Of a stretch of DNA of 64,000 nt, positions 11,653-22,344 are shown piece by piece. The position numbers were made by a program, and so were the translations under genes. The stretch spans positions 51,098-115,097 of the forward strand of contig JAUGWO010000117.1 of the NCBI GenBank assembly GCA_049724395.1. Direction: 5' to 3'. Source of the DNA: Spongospora subterranea f. sp. subterranea (taxonomy: Eukaryota > Endomyxa: Phytomyxea > Phytomyxea > Plasmodiophorida). Position 1 is the first letter of the stretch; the number at the start of each line of letters is the position of its first letter. The notes below the pieces were generated by a model. That model saw only the letters and a program-made list of their open reading frames with translations, was not told the origin of the DNA and ran no database searches.

Positions 11653-12101
11653 TTATGACGTGAGCGCTGTCGTACTGTCTGTCTGAAATTCCAAGAGTAG
11701 TTCTTCCAATTTTGCGAATTCATGACGCTTGTACGGTGTTCGAAAGCAAGAAGTCACCATTTGGTTTGCACAGACTGTTTCAACTTTTTTAAAGCCAGCT
11801 GATAGTACATCTTGAATAACATCACCAGAAAGGCTACACTTGCCAGCGACAGTCACGTCCACGACTGCGCTAACATCATAATCCTTTTCGCTCCAGAATC
11901 AAGCTAAGTTGAACTCCTTTACACAACCTTATTACAAAAACTGAAAACAATAGCACACCCAGCCCATCGAAAATAGCTGCTACCGTACTCATATGAACTT
12001 TGTCGGTACTGGACCCGCCAACTTTGTAATTTTTTGTTTTGAAAACAGATTGGGATCGACCTTTGGAAACGGTACAGTCGCATCTTCCAATTTTTGCTCA
12101 T
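11653..12101 (-). CDS. Hypothetical protein fragments, function unknown
   Basis: Two minus-strand open stretches may be exons of one gene. The upstream one contains EQKLEDATVPFPKVDPNLF (around 12,080-12,030). The downstream one reads DYDVSAVVDVTVAGKCSLSG and continues for about 60 residues to a stop at 11,653. The segment between them would be an intron. No family was recognised. A closely similar DYDVSAVV peptide is also encoded on the opposite strand at about 11,650-11,680. Confidence 0.3.
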
Positions 12102-12219
12102 TGCTGTTTAATTAAAGATAGCCTGATAGATTCAGGCAATATTTTCAGCGAATACCAATAGCTAGAGAATCCCATTGTTGTACTGGAACTTGATATAATA
12201 TTTTCAGCAGTTGCACTGA

Positions 12220-13937
12220 TTAGCTCAGGTGTTCAACCCCTGGAGGAAGAACCATGTTTAAAACGGATTGACAAGAGTCACCAAACTCTTTTGGAACAAA
12301 TTGAGCCATCTGTGACTTGTCGTATGAGTGCAGTACGAAATCTCCTTGCCTCCAGAAATTTTCCTCTGCCCACTCTCCATATATCCAGGTCTGTAAAAAT
12401 GATCCAAATTGTTGGGTGAATGAAGAAAGACGGGTATAAAAAATCAAGATGAAGGAGCAGAAAATAAGTTAAAACTTCAACAAATGGGATGGGTGGCTGC
12501 TAACCTGCCCATTGAATTCGCTCTTTCTGTACTGGTCAAAACCGCCGCGAATCCAACGATCCGATTTGGGGACTTTATGAAATCTGGGATCAATGTACTG
12601 GACATGCGGCACGTCCCTGTCGCCATAGACAGCACCCATTTTATCAAGCCTTCACAAATCCGTAAGAATTTCTGAAAAGCTTAAGAATTTATATGCATGC
12701 AATGGCCCTAACCAAAAACCAACTTCAAAAAAACAACAACTCCAAAACGGCGTCATATCTTAATAATGAACCAAGATAAGGATAGCAAAATGCACTGAAA
12801 TACATTCCACCTGCGATTATAGCATGATTGAAGAGGCCCATAATCACAGCAGTTCATAGCGTTCGAACATTCGCCATTATATGTTGAGACGCCTTTTCTG
12901 TGAAAAGAATTTGAAAATGCACATTGAACACCCTGCCCTGTATGCAGTACATTGAATGTGCCTGCCGGAGAAGTAACTCATAAAACCCGCCTTGATCATC
13001 CCAAGCCCAGCGTTGGGAACGGCGATGGACTTCGTGACCCACATCAATCCAATCAGACAAAAACCTAAGTTTTCGTCGTAGAATTAATCAATCAGGAAGA
13101 TGGAGCCGCTGAAAGTAAACCCATTGTAAGCGTGCAAACTGTTTGAAAAACAGTTTGAGAAGAATTACAAACAAACAATCGAAAAATACGAAGAGTGACC
13201 CGATAAAGAGCAGAATCTATTACGAACTTGAAAGACCAATCGGAATTTCTAAGAAAAAAGACTCCGTTGTTCAGTGCTACATTATGATCGGTTACGATCA
13301 AGTTGACAGCAGATTCAGGGTCGTTGGTCGGCAGAAACCATTCTAATCGAACCGTATAATTTGTAACTAGTGTGTCTCCATCCATGAACATGACCCAGTC
13401 GTAGAACGGCAAGTATTTTTGAAGAGCAGTCACTTTTCTCCACCAAGGGTTGATGCTGGTCGTCGCAGGATTTGTGTCCATTATAAAGGTATAGCTGGAG
13501 AAAAAACTTTTAGCAGGCGTTCGCAAACAAGGACGTAAATAACATGTTTTGTTTTGTTGCAAAATGATTTCCCTTATTGGTTGGGACAAACCTGCAACAA
13601 ATTTTGGGATCAGCAATCTGAAAAAATTTGACGAAAAAATCTACAGCTATCCGGTCGGCGTCTTCATTTTGTATGTAGGTGGAAATGATGTGTACCCGTG
13701 TCTGGCAGCGTAGCATGTTTTCGAATTGGTGGCGGGTTGATACAGCTCGACTCTTTCTGGAGTCGAAACCGACACAATTGCAATTCGTTGGGGCTGAACT
13801 GCTCCTTTGGTGACAATTCCCATCTCCAGAACTTCCGGCATAGACACAGACACAACCCAAAAGTACGTGGACAACGTCACTAACCCGACCAACACGATCG
13901 AGATGATTACGAGGCGCTCCATGACCGGCGACCGCAT
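12220..13937 (-). CDS. Golgi glycosyltransferase, GT34 (GMA12/MNN10) family
   Basis: The N-terminus MRSPVMERLVIISIVLVGLV gives a type II signal anchor (residues about 8-30). The catalytic domain is spread over several exons. TCYAARHGYTSF lies near 13,710, and NPWWRKVTALQKYLPFYDWV followed by the metal-binding MDGDTLVTN lies at 13,460-13,360. DHNVALNNGVFFLRNSDWS lies near 13,270, and WAWDDQGGFYELLLRQ near 12,985. A further exon near 12,620-12,495 contains VQYIDPRFHKVPKSDRW, and GDFVLHSYDKSQMAQF precedes the stop at 12,220. This is the motif order of GT34 alpha-galactosyl/mannosyltransferases, which extend glycans in the Golgi using nucleotide sugars. Exon borders are not fully resolved. Donor sugar and linkage cannot be told from sequence. 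Confidence 0.75.
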
Positions 13938-14589
13938 ATTTGGCCAGGCTGATCGATTATTGGCAAATCACGGTGTCTAATGAGGGGAAAGGAAGACCGC
14001 ATCATATCCCCATTAAGTGCACTATCATTTCAAGGTTGGCTGGTCTGTTGGCTGCTCAGTTGGCTGCTCTGTTGTAACAGTGGATAACCGTAACACAGTT
14101 GGGGGTTATGGTGATACAGGGTGATACACGATACATCAGTGAGGATCACACTGTGATGACGATACGCAAGAGATGGGGTCCCCCCCCCCTATAGAACGAT
14201 CTTAATCATTTCGAATTCGAAACTTCTGTGATCAAGTTAGGAAACGAGTACCGAGAGACCAATAAATGCTGATCATATTGACGGAGGATCGAAACACTGG
14301 ATGTTGGCGCTTAAAAAAAAGAATCGCAAACTTGGGTAGTTGTACGTCCACTTGGACACAATTTATTTCTCCCAAGTTCGAAGGCGGTGACGTCCGAAAA
14401 CGACAAAGCCAGGAGAGCGGCCCGAACCACTAGGTAGACGAGATCGACACAAGTCAAATAATCAGACATGGAGGATCGATCAGTGCGTTTTCATCAAGAT
14501 TGGCGAAGAAGTTCGCGTGCCCCTCAACGGAAAACAACGACGCAGGCTAAAGAAGACAGAAATGAAAAAAAAAACGAGCTGAAATAGCT

Positions 14590-14871
14590 CTGGCTGACCG
14601 GATCATCTTCTGTCCATGGTTTTTGACGACCTAACAGCGCGTTTAGTTTCTTCATCGCTTTCTTTCCGAAAGACGATCCTGCTGATTCTTTTACAGGTTT
14701 CGGTTCTTTTGCTTTGAGTTGTGCCGTTGGTGATGTGAAGCGAGACAACGAACCGGTTTTTGCCAATGGCGAAACGCTTTCGGGGTCATCCTTCATGAAT
14801 TTATCGGCTACGACGTACTGGTCCAGCTCTTCATCGCTTGTGTCAACGATCATGATGTTTGGTTGTTTCAT
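14590..14871 (-). CDS. Small acidic/basic low-complexity protein, unknown
   Basis: The frame begins MKQPNIMIVDTSDEELDQYV and continues with Ser/Pro/Lys-rich sequence (KEPKPVKESAGSSFGKKAMK) to about residue 95 (KPWTEDDPVSQSYF). Beyond this the frame runs into a poly-pyrimidine tract that may be an intron end or UTR. Composition suggests a mostly disordered protein. No domain was recognised; an upstream exon is possible. Confidence 0.4.
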
Positions 14872-14899
14872 GAGCGCGTGCCACTGGCTCTGCTTTCTT

Positions 14900-16060
14900 C
14901 AGTTCAACCGACTATTTTTGCAGGCGAAATGGCCCCATACCCTCCAACTCCTAGCCTCTGGGTATGACTCATGTCCAAGGAGAGAATCTTACAAGCAATC
15001 CACCAAACTATCTCGAACATTGGAGAATATGTCGATCGCTAAAAGTCCCTGAGACCCTGATTTAAATACTCAATGAGAGACTGATAAGTCCATTCTCACT
15101 GGTCTTGGCGATAGTCACCCAATTCACCATCTAGATGGCAAAGTGACACCACCAACTATCAACAACTATTAGGTTGGTCAGCTAGTCAGATCTGGTGTGA
15201 CAGCTCCTTTGAGGCTTAACTGGATCGTCAAGTGGGCAATTGAAATACGGTATCACAGCCAAAAGTATCAGTTTGATCTGGGCGTTGATAACACAATTAG
15301 GGTTCAATATTCTGATTTTTACACTCCTCACTGGGGAAATCATATGGCTACCATTGGGTTTTACAGTATCCAATACCGTCCGCTAGAACAAAATCAGTTT
15401 TGTCATACACAACGTAAATGATTCGTTTGCGCTGAATTGTAACAAACTCATTATCACCAAAGTGTACAAGGGACGATTCAGATTCAAGTACCTGGCAATT
15501 TTGTCTTCACGTGAAGCTCAACATGAACCCAAATGAACAGTTTCACTATTGCACTATTAGTATAGTCAGGACGCAGAAAGATACAATATTATTGAAGTAT
15601 CTCACATCTAGAACAAATCGAAAAACATGTCAAAAGCAACGTTTTGCCACATATTTGCAGATTTTTGCTGGTACAGGATTGATTTGATTCTACATTTTGA
15701 CCTTCGATGATGGGTAAGACCCAATTACCCGATCGAATAGCTGAGGACTTTAGGATAACCAGAAAATACAGAACCAGTTCATGTGAGATCGCAAGACAAA
15801 AAGATGTAGTTTGTTCTATGATCAGAAAACAAATCTGGTAGTTTGGGAATTGTCGGGCAGATTTTCTCCATGAATGAACCCCCTGATAATGGTCCAGATT
15901 TGTATTCTGGATGTCTAAAATCTGGCCCCCGCCCCCCCCCCCCCCCAATCCAAATACTATAAAAATGAAATAATATCCCAGCTCAGCCCGATTTCATAAT
16001 CACGATCGTGTACCCTCGATCCAGATCGATATTGATTGGGGATAACGCCTGCTTAGCCCA
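14900..16060. other. Intergenic, no supported gene; contains poly-C run
   Basis: Only short chance frames are present. A run of about fifteen C near 15,933-15,947 is a likely site of length error. The last 100 bases upstream of 16,061 presumably hold the calcineurin B promoter. Confidence 0.5.
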
Positions 16061-16948
16061 ATGGGCAACGCCAACACGAGTCGGAAACTGAGCATCGATC
16101 TATCTGGATTTGTGAACGGGATCTGTAAGGCTGAACCATGCCCATCGTTCTCCCGATTCCTGACCTGAATCTGTACCTAGTCGATGAAGACGAGCTACGT
16201 CGCCTTCACAAGCGATTCAAACAGATCGATACAGATAAATCGGGGGGCGTTTCGTTCGAGGAATTCATGGCGGTCCCGTATTTACTGCATAATCCATTGG
16301 TGAAGCGCGTCATCGACATATTCGACACCGATAAGAACGGTCAAGTTGATTTCAAGGAGTTCGTGAACGCGATGGGAATATTCGCTGCCCCGTCTGGTCA
16401 GGATTCTGCCAAGCTTTCCTGTTAAGTTGTCCACACTCCCGATCTCTGCCTTGTCCACTCCTCAGACTGTGTCGTTTCACATATTCTGCTAAACAGTATT
16501 GACAATATTATTGTTTGGTTTGTTATGAGAGGACGATTGCACACGTTGATTGGCCGATAAACATTTGATAACACGATGACGACGTGTTTATTGTTGTGCA
16601 AATATTTCCCATTTTTAATACGATTGTCGAACTGATTGTGTCGCTCCTTTACAGTCGTGTTCAGGATCTACGACGTGAATAATGACGGGTTCATCTCTAA
16701 TGGTGATCTCTTCGCTGTACTGAAGATCATGGTGGGAGATAATCTTACCGAGGTTCAGCTCCAACAGCTGGTTGATCGTACCATCGCTGTTGGTGATCAC
16801 GATTGCGATGGGAGATTATCGTTCGAAGAGTTCTCCAAGGTCAGATATTTCCTTCGCCAATTATCGGTTCTCAGGGTTTCTGATTTCACGTTTGGCAAAG
16901 TTGGTGGTCGACTCGAATATTGAAGGTAAACTGTCTCTGGAGATCTAG
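16061..16948 (+). CDS. CNB1: Calcineurin regulatory subunit B
   Basis: Four exons (16061-16124, 16181-16420, 16655-16839, 16901-16948) join into a 178-residue protein, close to the usual 170-175. The start MGNANTS is an N-myristoylation signal as in known CNBs. Four EF-hands follow, with loops DTDKSGG, DTDKNGQ, DVNNDGF and DHDCDGR. The first loop is preceded by [14 protein letters not shown], and [18 protein letters not shown] is diagnostic for the family. The C-terminus ([20 protein letters not shown]) resembles fungal CNBs. The protein binds calcineurin A and makes the Ca2+/calmodulin phosphatase Ca2+-responsive. Introns are 56, 234 and 61 nt; the last uses an AAAG acceptor and is the least certain. 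Confidence 0.93.
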
Positions 16949-17441
16949 AAGATTGTCAGAGAGAGGGTGTAAAAGGAATACTGATCTAGTAAATACAATC
17001 AAAGGGTGTGAATAGTTGATTTATTTGAGTGGCGATATCTGGTTTTGGGGCCCAATCGCATCCCATCATGTGATCAGGTGCCGTCAAATATCGGCCCGTC
17101 AATCAGTATTGATTCGATGTTATTGAGCGCCGCGAGATCATTATAACGAGGATCAGTCCACTCGATAATTGTAAAATGGTGGTTTAGAACTGATCGGTGA
17201 GTTGGGTCATTAAATGGCGCTCTATTATGAATGGAGAAAGGGGGAATAATGACCGCCATCGCACTTTAAATCATCCCCACGATTATGGTAAAACCCATCG
17301 GTCATTTCCAGCCATTCCTTCATGGTCGCAATATTTCATCTCCATTCAAATGGTGGTTGTGCTGATCCTGATCCTGTTCCTCCTGTTCGTCGTGTTGATC
17401 TCGTCGTTTTGATTATCTAATATCCCCAAATAATCCCCATT

Positions 17442-18482
17442 ATGATCCGTCCATTATGGTTGACATCCCTACTCTTAACAGCCGCCTCATGTTCATCAGC
17501 CGCCGCCTATTTCATCCTCAATTACCTATCTCCCCCTAGCCCGTTGCCCCGTCCACCCCCATCACCTTTATCCAATCTCCCTCCCGACCTTTTCTCTCGT
17601 ATCCTATCCTATCTCGAGCCGCGTTCGTTAGCTCGCTCTGAGGCCACATCCTTCACCTTCTTTCGCGGTTCCCGTTCCCCAACGCATCGCCATTGGTCGA
17701 CAATATACGCCCAGACCGGTCTAGGTCGTCTGTCCCGTTCCTGTAATGATCGCGATGCCCTGGTTGAGCTCCTTCATCTGCGATTCCCGTCCAAGGTCCC
17801 ATTGGACAATCTCCGTTGCCGATCGTTCACCCCATTAATTCGCACATCTGTTGTTAGCGGTTTAGCATTGTCCCATGGAATCAATATCGAGTCGTTATCG
17901 TTGGAGATGCTGGAGGTCGCCGCCGTATTACTATTCGACTGTCTAATCGCCAAGGTCGTCGCTCACACAATCGTTCTCCCTCTCGTCACCGTCAACAGCT
18001 ACGAATTCACGGTCCGAGCGGAATGGCGATTTCGCGGTAGTTTTCAAACAAATGATCATTTACCCAATATTGGGGACGAAGGTGTTCTGCGATATTTCGA
18101 GACGACGATCAAGGAAGCGGGTCCAGGGATTGCGATCGGGTTTTCTGAGCCCGGCTGTCAAGGATATGGGTATCTCCCAGGATTAGAGCCGCTCTCCTGT
18201 GCGATATTCAATCATATCGGTGTGATTTGTGAACGACGTACTCTCATGCAATCGCCAGTATTCCTGAACGGTGATGTTCTTGGCGCTGGCCATAACGATC
18301 GCCAGTTCTTCTTCACGTTGAATGGGGCGATGCTGCCCAATACCCAGGTCGATATTCCTGTTGGAATCGCGGCGCTGTCATTGCGGCCGTGTATTGGGTT
18401 CTTTAGCGGAAAGGTGGCGATCGCCGTTAATCTTGGATGGAGTCCATTTCGATATGAGGATGGGATTAGGGCCATGATGTGA
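17442..18482 (+). CDS. Membrane-anchored F-box / SPRY (B30.2) protein
   Basis: This is a single-exon frame of 346 residues. The N-terminus has a hydrophobic anchor or signal peptide (WLTSLLLTAASCSSAAAYFIL) and a Pro-rich spacer. An F-box-like motif follows (LSNLPPDLFSRILSYLEPRSLARSEATS, residues about 44-72). The C-terminal half is SPRY-like: YFETTIKEAGPGIAIGFS, GCQGYGYLPG, FFTLNGAMLPNT, LRPCIGFFSGKVAIAVNLG. F-box proteins recruit targets to SCF ubiquitin ligases and SPRY domains bind partners. A secretory or membrane N-terminus on such a protein is uncommon, so the F-box call is tentative while SPRY is fairly firm. Confidence 0.75.
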   Translation: MIRPLWLTSLLLTAASCSSAAAYFILNYLSPPSPLPRPPPSPLSNLPPDLFSRILSYLEPRSLARSEATSFTFFRGSRSPTHRHWSTIYAQTGLGRLSRSCNDRDALVELLHLRFPSKVPLDNLRCRSFTPLIRTSVVSGLALSHGINIESLSLEMLEVAAVLLFDCLIAKVVAHTIVLPLVTVNSYEFTVRAEWRFRGSFQTNDHLPNIGDEGVLRYFETTIKEAGPGIAIGFSEPGCQGYGYLPGLEPLSCAIFNHIGVICERRTLMQSPVFLNGDVLGAGHNDRQFFFTLNGAMLPNTQVDIPVGIAALSLRPCIGFFSGKVAIAVNLGWSPFRYEDGIRAMM

Positions 18483-18898
18483 ACGTGATGATTATCCCCC
18501 TTTATCGTCATTCTCATCAAGCGTCCCTTGGGATCGGCCATTTCACTTTGAATGGAGCAGTCTTCAAGTTAACACAGTGGTGTCTTGTTTCGCCCGAACA
18601 CATCATCTCTCTGGAATAAAATACCAAATACTTGAATACTGAGAGAGCGGAGCTTGATGTTGGGGGAGATGGGAAAATCCAGAACGATTTCAGAGTGAGA
18701 TTACAAATTTGGTTTTGAGACGTTCAAATCCACTAACCGTTGAATGAAATCTATCGACCTCTCAATCGTAATATCCCATCTAGGATCAAAGCGTCCAACC
18801 GAAACATCGTCAAATCATCCTTAATGGCCTTGGGATTTTGATAATTCGTGAACACAATGACGAACTAACGTGTTTTATGGCTCAAAAAAAAAGATCAC

Positions 18899-19200
18899 TC
18901 AGGATCTCATGAAGGTGATTGTTGAAAAGGGCCAGAGATAAGGATCAGTGAGGTGAACCAAACCAATCACAATCATCACCCCCGTCAAATATGGCAATAT
19001 TCCTTTCAACACCTTCTCAAACGAATCGGTGTTCGATCGACAAATCAACAAGTGTATTTGGTGCATTGAATATATCAAGTACTGGGCGTTCGCACGTTGA
19101 CCGATGTCCGACTTCTTTTGCAACAACTCTATCAGGAACTGGTCCTTCGCCTTCATCCCAGACAGCGCGGGTTTCTTTTTTCGCCATGATCATGTGCGAG
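18899..19200 (-). CDS. Small protein with C-terminal membrane span, unknown
   Basis: An open frame ends in VLKGILPYLTGVMIVIGLVHLTDPYLWPFSTITFMRS, a plausible tail-anchor segment. The preceding residues (KDQFLIELLQKKSDIGQRANAQYLIYSMHQ) look helical. A second frame beginning MAKKETRAVWDEGEGP at about 19,188 overlaps and may provide the true start through a small intron or an indel. No family was recognised. Confidence 0.35.
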
Positions 19201-19668
19201 GGGTAACGGTGTTCAAGACTGTCTGGTACTACGCGTAGGTGTACACTACCACTACAGTACCGCCGATTACGAGAGTTGCGATGTGGGGACATGTACAGTA
19301 CCACGCGCAGAAACATAAATAACGCCTGACGTCGCAGGGAGGCTGCGGTAAATAGGAGTAATGAGTAAAAACGATGATCACAGCGATTCAATATCACCGC
19401 AGGGAATGTCTTGAACCGCAGATAGTTGTAAATCGATCACAGAAGTTGTCTGGGTTTTGTCAGACTTGATAGTTCTCCTGAAATTTTTTGGTTCCAGTCA
19501 AAGTTTTTCAAAATATAAGACTGGGATTCAACATAGGGCATCAGCATAGGAGCGCCGACTCGGTCATGAGGCTGGTGAACAGCCCTACTCGCATCGTGTC
19601 TGATGTAAATCCAGTACATACTGTACATTCTCAGGTAGTTAGTGACTTGGCAAAACCACTGTCGGAAT

Positions 19669-19983
19669 TCACTGCGATCGCCAAAAACTGGTTTGGTTTC
19701 GGCAACTGAGCAATGGGAGGTTGTGGAGCCGCTGGTGGAGGGGTTGGGATAGGGATTCGCACTTGGAGTTGGGATACCTCAGCCTGAATGCGGGCCAAAG
19801 TTGTGACAATGTCGGTAGGTTGTGGTGGTTTTGTAGGGTTTCCTGTAGCAGGTACTGATGGTTTTGTAGGGTTTCCTGTAGCAGGTACTGATGGTTTTGT
19901 AGGCTTTCAGAGACCTTCTGAATGATGAATTCATTTCCCTTTTGAATGATGCGTTCGATAATAACAGCCAATGCAGACCCCAT
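19669..19983 (-). CDS. Gln/Asn-rich repeat ORF, unknown
   Basis: The frame starts MGSALAVIIERIIQKGNEFI and contains copies of LQNHQYLLQET encoded by an exact 33-bp tandem repeat, then a Pro/Leu-rich tail. It could be the N-terminal part of a retroelement gag-like protein or a chance frame over a repeat. No conserved motif was found. Confidence 0.25.
   Translation of the reverse strand: MGSALAVIIERIIQKGNEFIIQKVSESLQNHQYLLQETLQNHQYLLQETLQNHHNLPTLSQLWPAFRLRYPNSKCESLSQPLHQRLHNLPLLSCRNQTSFWRSQ
19828..19910. repeat. 33-bp tandem repeat, 2.5 copies
   Basis: GTTTTGTAGGGTTTCCTGTA starts at 19828 and 19861, and a partial copy starts at 19894. The period is 33 bp, a multiple of three, so the repeat keeps one reading frame. 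Confidence 0.9.
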
Positions 19984-20280
19984 GCTCGCAGTTCCGATTT
20001 CTAAGTTCGCTCTGTGGAGCCGGTATGGTCACCGGCTCTGCTGCCATTGGTAACGGCCCGTTTGTTTTCGTGACCCGCGGAATCGACGAGTTCAAGCGAT
20101 TCCATGTCACGATCCTTCAGTTTTGCGCCTAGAGAGGCATGACTGGCAGAAACGTTGGCGCCCAGACACGGTCGCTTGGCAGGTTATTTTTAGTTTGAAA
20201 TGAGCCTCAAAGCTCAAAATTCGGGAGAGATATACACTTGACGTGCGCGTAATTATCCAGTTTTGAGAAGGGAGATGGCG

Positions 20281-20470
20281 CTAAAAACAACCTTAATCCA
20301 CGAACCTTTTTTCAACCGACTCTAACACCATTGCTGTTTTTGCAGGCATCTAAAAATCAATATTTGTTTCGTCAATATTAACAACATATCTTGGATCAAC
20401 TCTCATCATCCGAATATGGTTGTTTACGACTTGCACAAAATCGCTCATTATTTCTGCTGTGGTGTTTTGA
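20281..20470 (-). pseudogene. pogo/Tc1-like DDE transposase fragment
   Basis: The minus strand reads NHIRMMRVDPRYVVNIDETNIDF, a stop codon, then MPAKTAMVLESVEKRFVD. This matches the first catalytic Asp region of pogo/Tigger-type transposases (…NMDETPxxFDMPxxxT…). The frame carries an internal TAG right after the catalytic motif, and no DNA-binding domain or terminal repeats could be found, so it is a dead fragment. Confidence 0.55.
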
Positions 20471-21119
20471 GCGTCGGTGAACAATCTGCAAACAAAACTG
20501 CAATTACGCTTCTTAATGTTAAATCTTGATTAAGCATGAATGTGGGTTCAAGTCTAATAGAATTCAAAATTGAGATTGCATAAAACACACTGTTTTTGGA
20601 CATACATACCTTCTCAATTCGTGAAAAAGAGATGCGATTGTGACAGGCAAAAGACGCGCCCTTTGCAGTTTAAACAACGATTTCAACTGGTCGAACAAAT
20701 CTTGTCTCTGGATTACATTCATTTTCAGGTTGGTATCGGCTCTAAGGTCACCGAACTATTTCTTCCACTACCGAAGCTGACAGGCCTCTATTCGCCAATG
20801 TCGAGCTGTGTTCTTGATATTGTTTGGAATAGAATCAGCATCAGTGATGATATGTTGCTTCTCAGCAATCGTGTATTGCACACCGACCACATGAGACAGC
20901 CGAAGCAAGCATAGGATTAAAAATTAACAGAGAACAAGTGTATCAAAAAGGCTACTTTGATGAATTATTTGGACGATTTTCGAAGCCCCGGATACAAAAA
21001 ACTCGATCTAAACTTCTATATATTCTTTTTTTGGCATTTTTTCTACGTTTTGTTTTTGGCTAACCTGGCGTCTGTTAATAAAATGCCAAATTTAAAGAGG
21101 CTTGTAATATTACAATCGG

Positions 21120-22340
21120 CTAGAGATAGAGGTTGAAAACGGGAAAACGGCTGACCAACTTGGCGAGAATACGGCGGCGGAATTGGGTGGTCTGCAATAG
21201 CGTCAAATGGGGACGAACCAGATTCACCAGAAAGGCGAACTTGTTCTCCTCGCTGATCGTCCCCTGATAGATGCACAAGGCGGCTTGAACACAGTAATTG
21301 GCGTAGGGATCGCAAAGCAGGATGGCGATACGCGATGGACCGCCCTCGAAACACAGCTCTGCGATGATCTCGTCGAGCTGGTCCTCGTCGGCAATCTGCA
21401 TGCACCGCTCAATCACGTTCGAGCTGATCTTCAACGTCGACAGGACGTATACCGACCCGAGCAGGCGCGATATCACCCGACGAATTACGTGGCGATCGGC
21501 GATGTTCAGACATCGTTGAAGGACGTAATTGCCACATCCGTCGGTGATCAACTCTTTGGTATTATCGGCCACCGCCTCCAACAATTGTTTCAGGGTCGAT
21601 CCGCTGGCCGCATCGAGGCACTTCTGGTAGATGCAACAGCTGGTGCGATTGGTGCAGATCGTCAGGCAGAAACTGGCTATGATCCCGTAAACCCAGACGT
21701 AATCGTCGTGGTATTTGGCATTGAGGGCGATCATCCGCTGGACGCAATGACAACCGTTCACGTCCTGACATAACTCCAACACAATCGGGCGAAGTTCATC
21801 TGAGATGATCGCCGTCTCTTCTGGCGACGAGCACAGCTCGATGAGTTTCTGGACGACCCGCGTCCCGTGGGAATCAAACGATAAATACTGGAGCGATTGT
21901 CTGATCGACACGAGCAGTTCCAGTCGTTCGATGTGCGAACACTTTTCCAGCAGTTTTTGGACGAGGTAATTACCGCTGGGATCGGCCACAATCATGCCAA
22001 TCGATTCCATCACTTCAGCGTAAATCACGTCGAATATGGGCCGGCCGCCGTCATCAAGACAGTCTTGCAGCATTCGACAGCCATTGTGTTGCCCCGATAG
22101 GATCAACACCCGTCCGAGTAGATCAGCACGAGAACGGCGACCTGAATGGCGAGCTGATGACGACCTATAGAGATCGGGACGGGAATTGGCCGCTCGAATC
22201 GGGGCGGTTTGGGGATCGGTCGATGGCGACCAGGTGATCAAGGCGTCGCTGCGAGAGAAGAACTGGATGGTGTTTCCAGGGGCAATGGGTAAGGCTAACT
22301 CGGGTGGACGACGACGTTGTGAGGAAGCAATATTGGACAT
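21120..22340 (-). CDS. Pumilio-family (PUF) RNA-binding protein
   Basis: This is a single exon of 406 residues. A low-complexity N-terminus of about 70 residues is followed by consecutive PUF repeats, each about 36 residues. They are recognisable by cores such as NGCRMLQDCLDDG, SGNYLVQKLLEKC, HGTRVVQKLIELC, NGCHCVQRMIALN, RTSCCIYQKCLDA, CGNYVLQRCLNIA, SSNVIERCMQIAD and YANYCVQAALCIY. That is eight repeats, the full set for a PUF domain. Such proteins bind 3' UTRs and repress or localise mRNAs. The RNA-contacting triplets differ between repeats, so the target differs from UGUANAUA in places. Confidence 0.93.
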   Translation of the reverse strand: MSNIASSQRRRPPELALPIAPGNTIQFFSRSDALITWSPSTDPQTAPIRAANSRPDLYRSSSARHSGRRSRADLLGRVLILSGQHNGCRMLQDCLDDGGRPIFDVIYAEVMESIGMIVADPSGNYLVQKLLEKCSHIERLELLVSIRQSLQYLSFDSHGTRVVQKLIELCSSPEETAIISDELRPIVLELCQDVNGCHCVQRMIALNAKYHDDYVWVYGIIASFCLTICTNRTSCCIYQKCLDAASGSTLKQLLEAVADNTKELITDGCGNYVLQRCLNIADRHVIRRVISRLLGSVYVLSTLKISSNVIERCMQIADEDQLDEIIAELCFEGGPSRIAILLCDPYANYCVQAALCIYQGTISEENKFAFLVNLVRPHLTLLQTTQFRRRILAKLVSRFPVFNLYL

Positions 22341-22344
22341 ATCG

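Noticed and set aside
12484-12675. Plus-strand ORF with AIDSTHF resembling a transposase motif
   Set aside because: The opposite strand reads as a glycosyltransferase exon between two other GT34 exons, and no other transposase motif is present.
15933-15947. Poly-C run as a regulatory or G-quadruplex element
   Set aside because: A single homopolymer lacks the spaced G runs of a typical quadruplex and is prone to length error.
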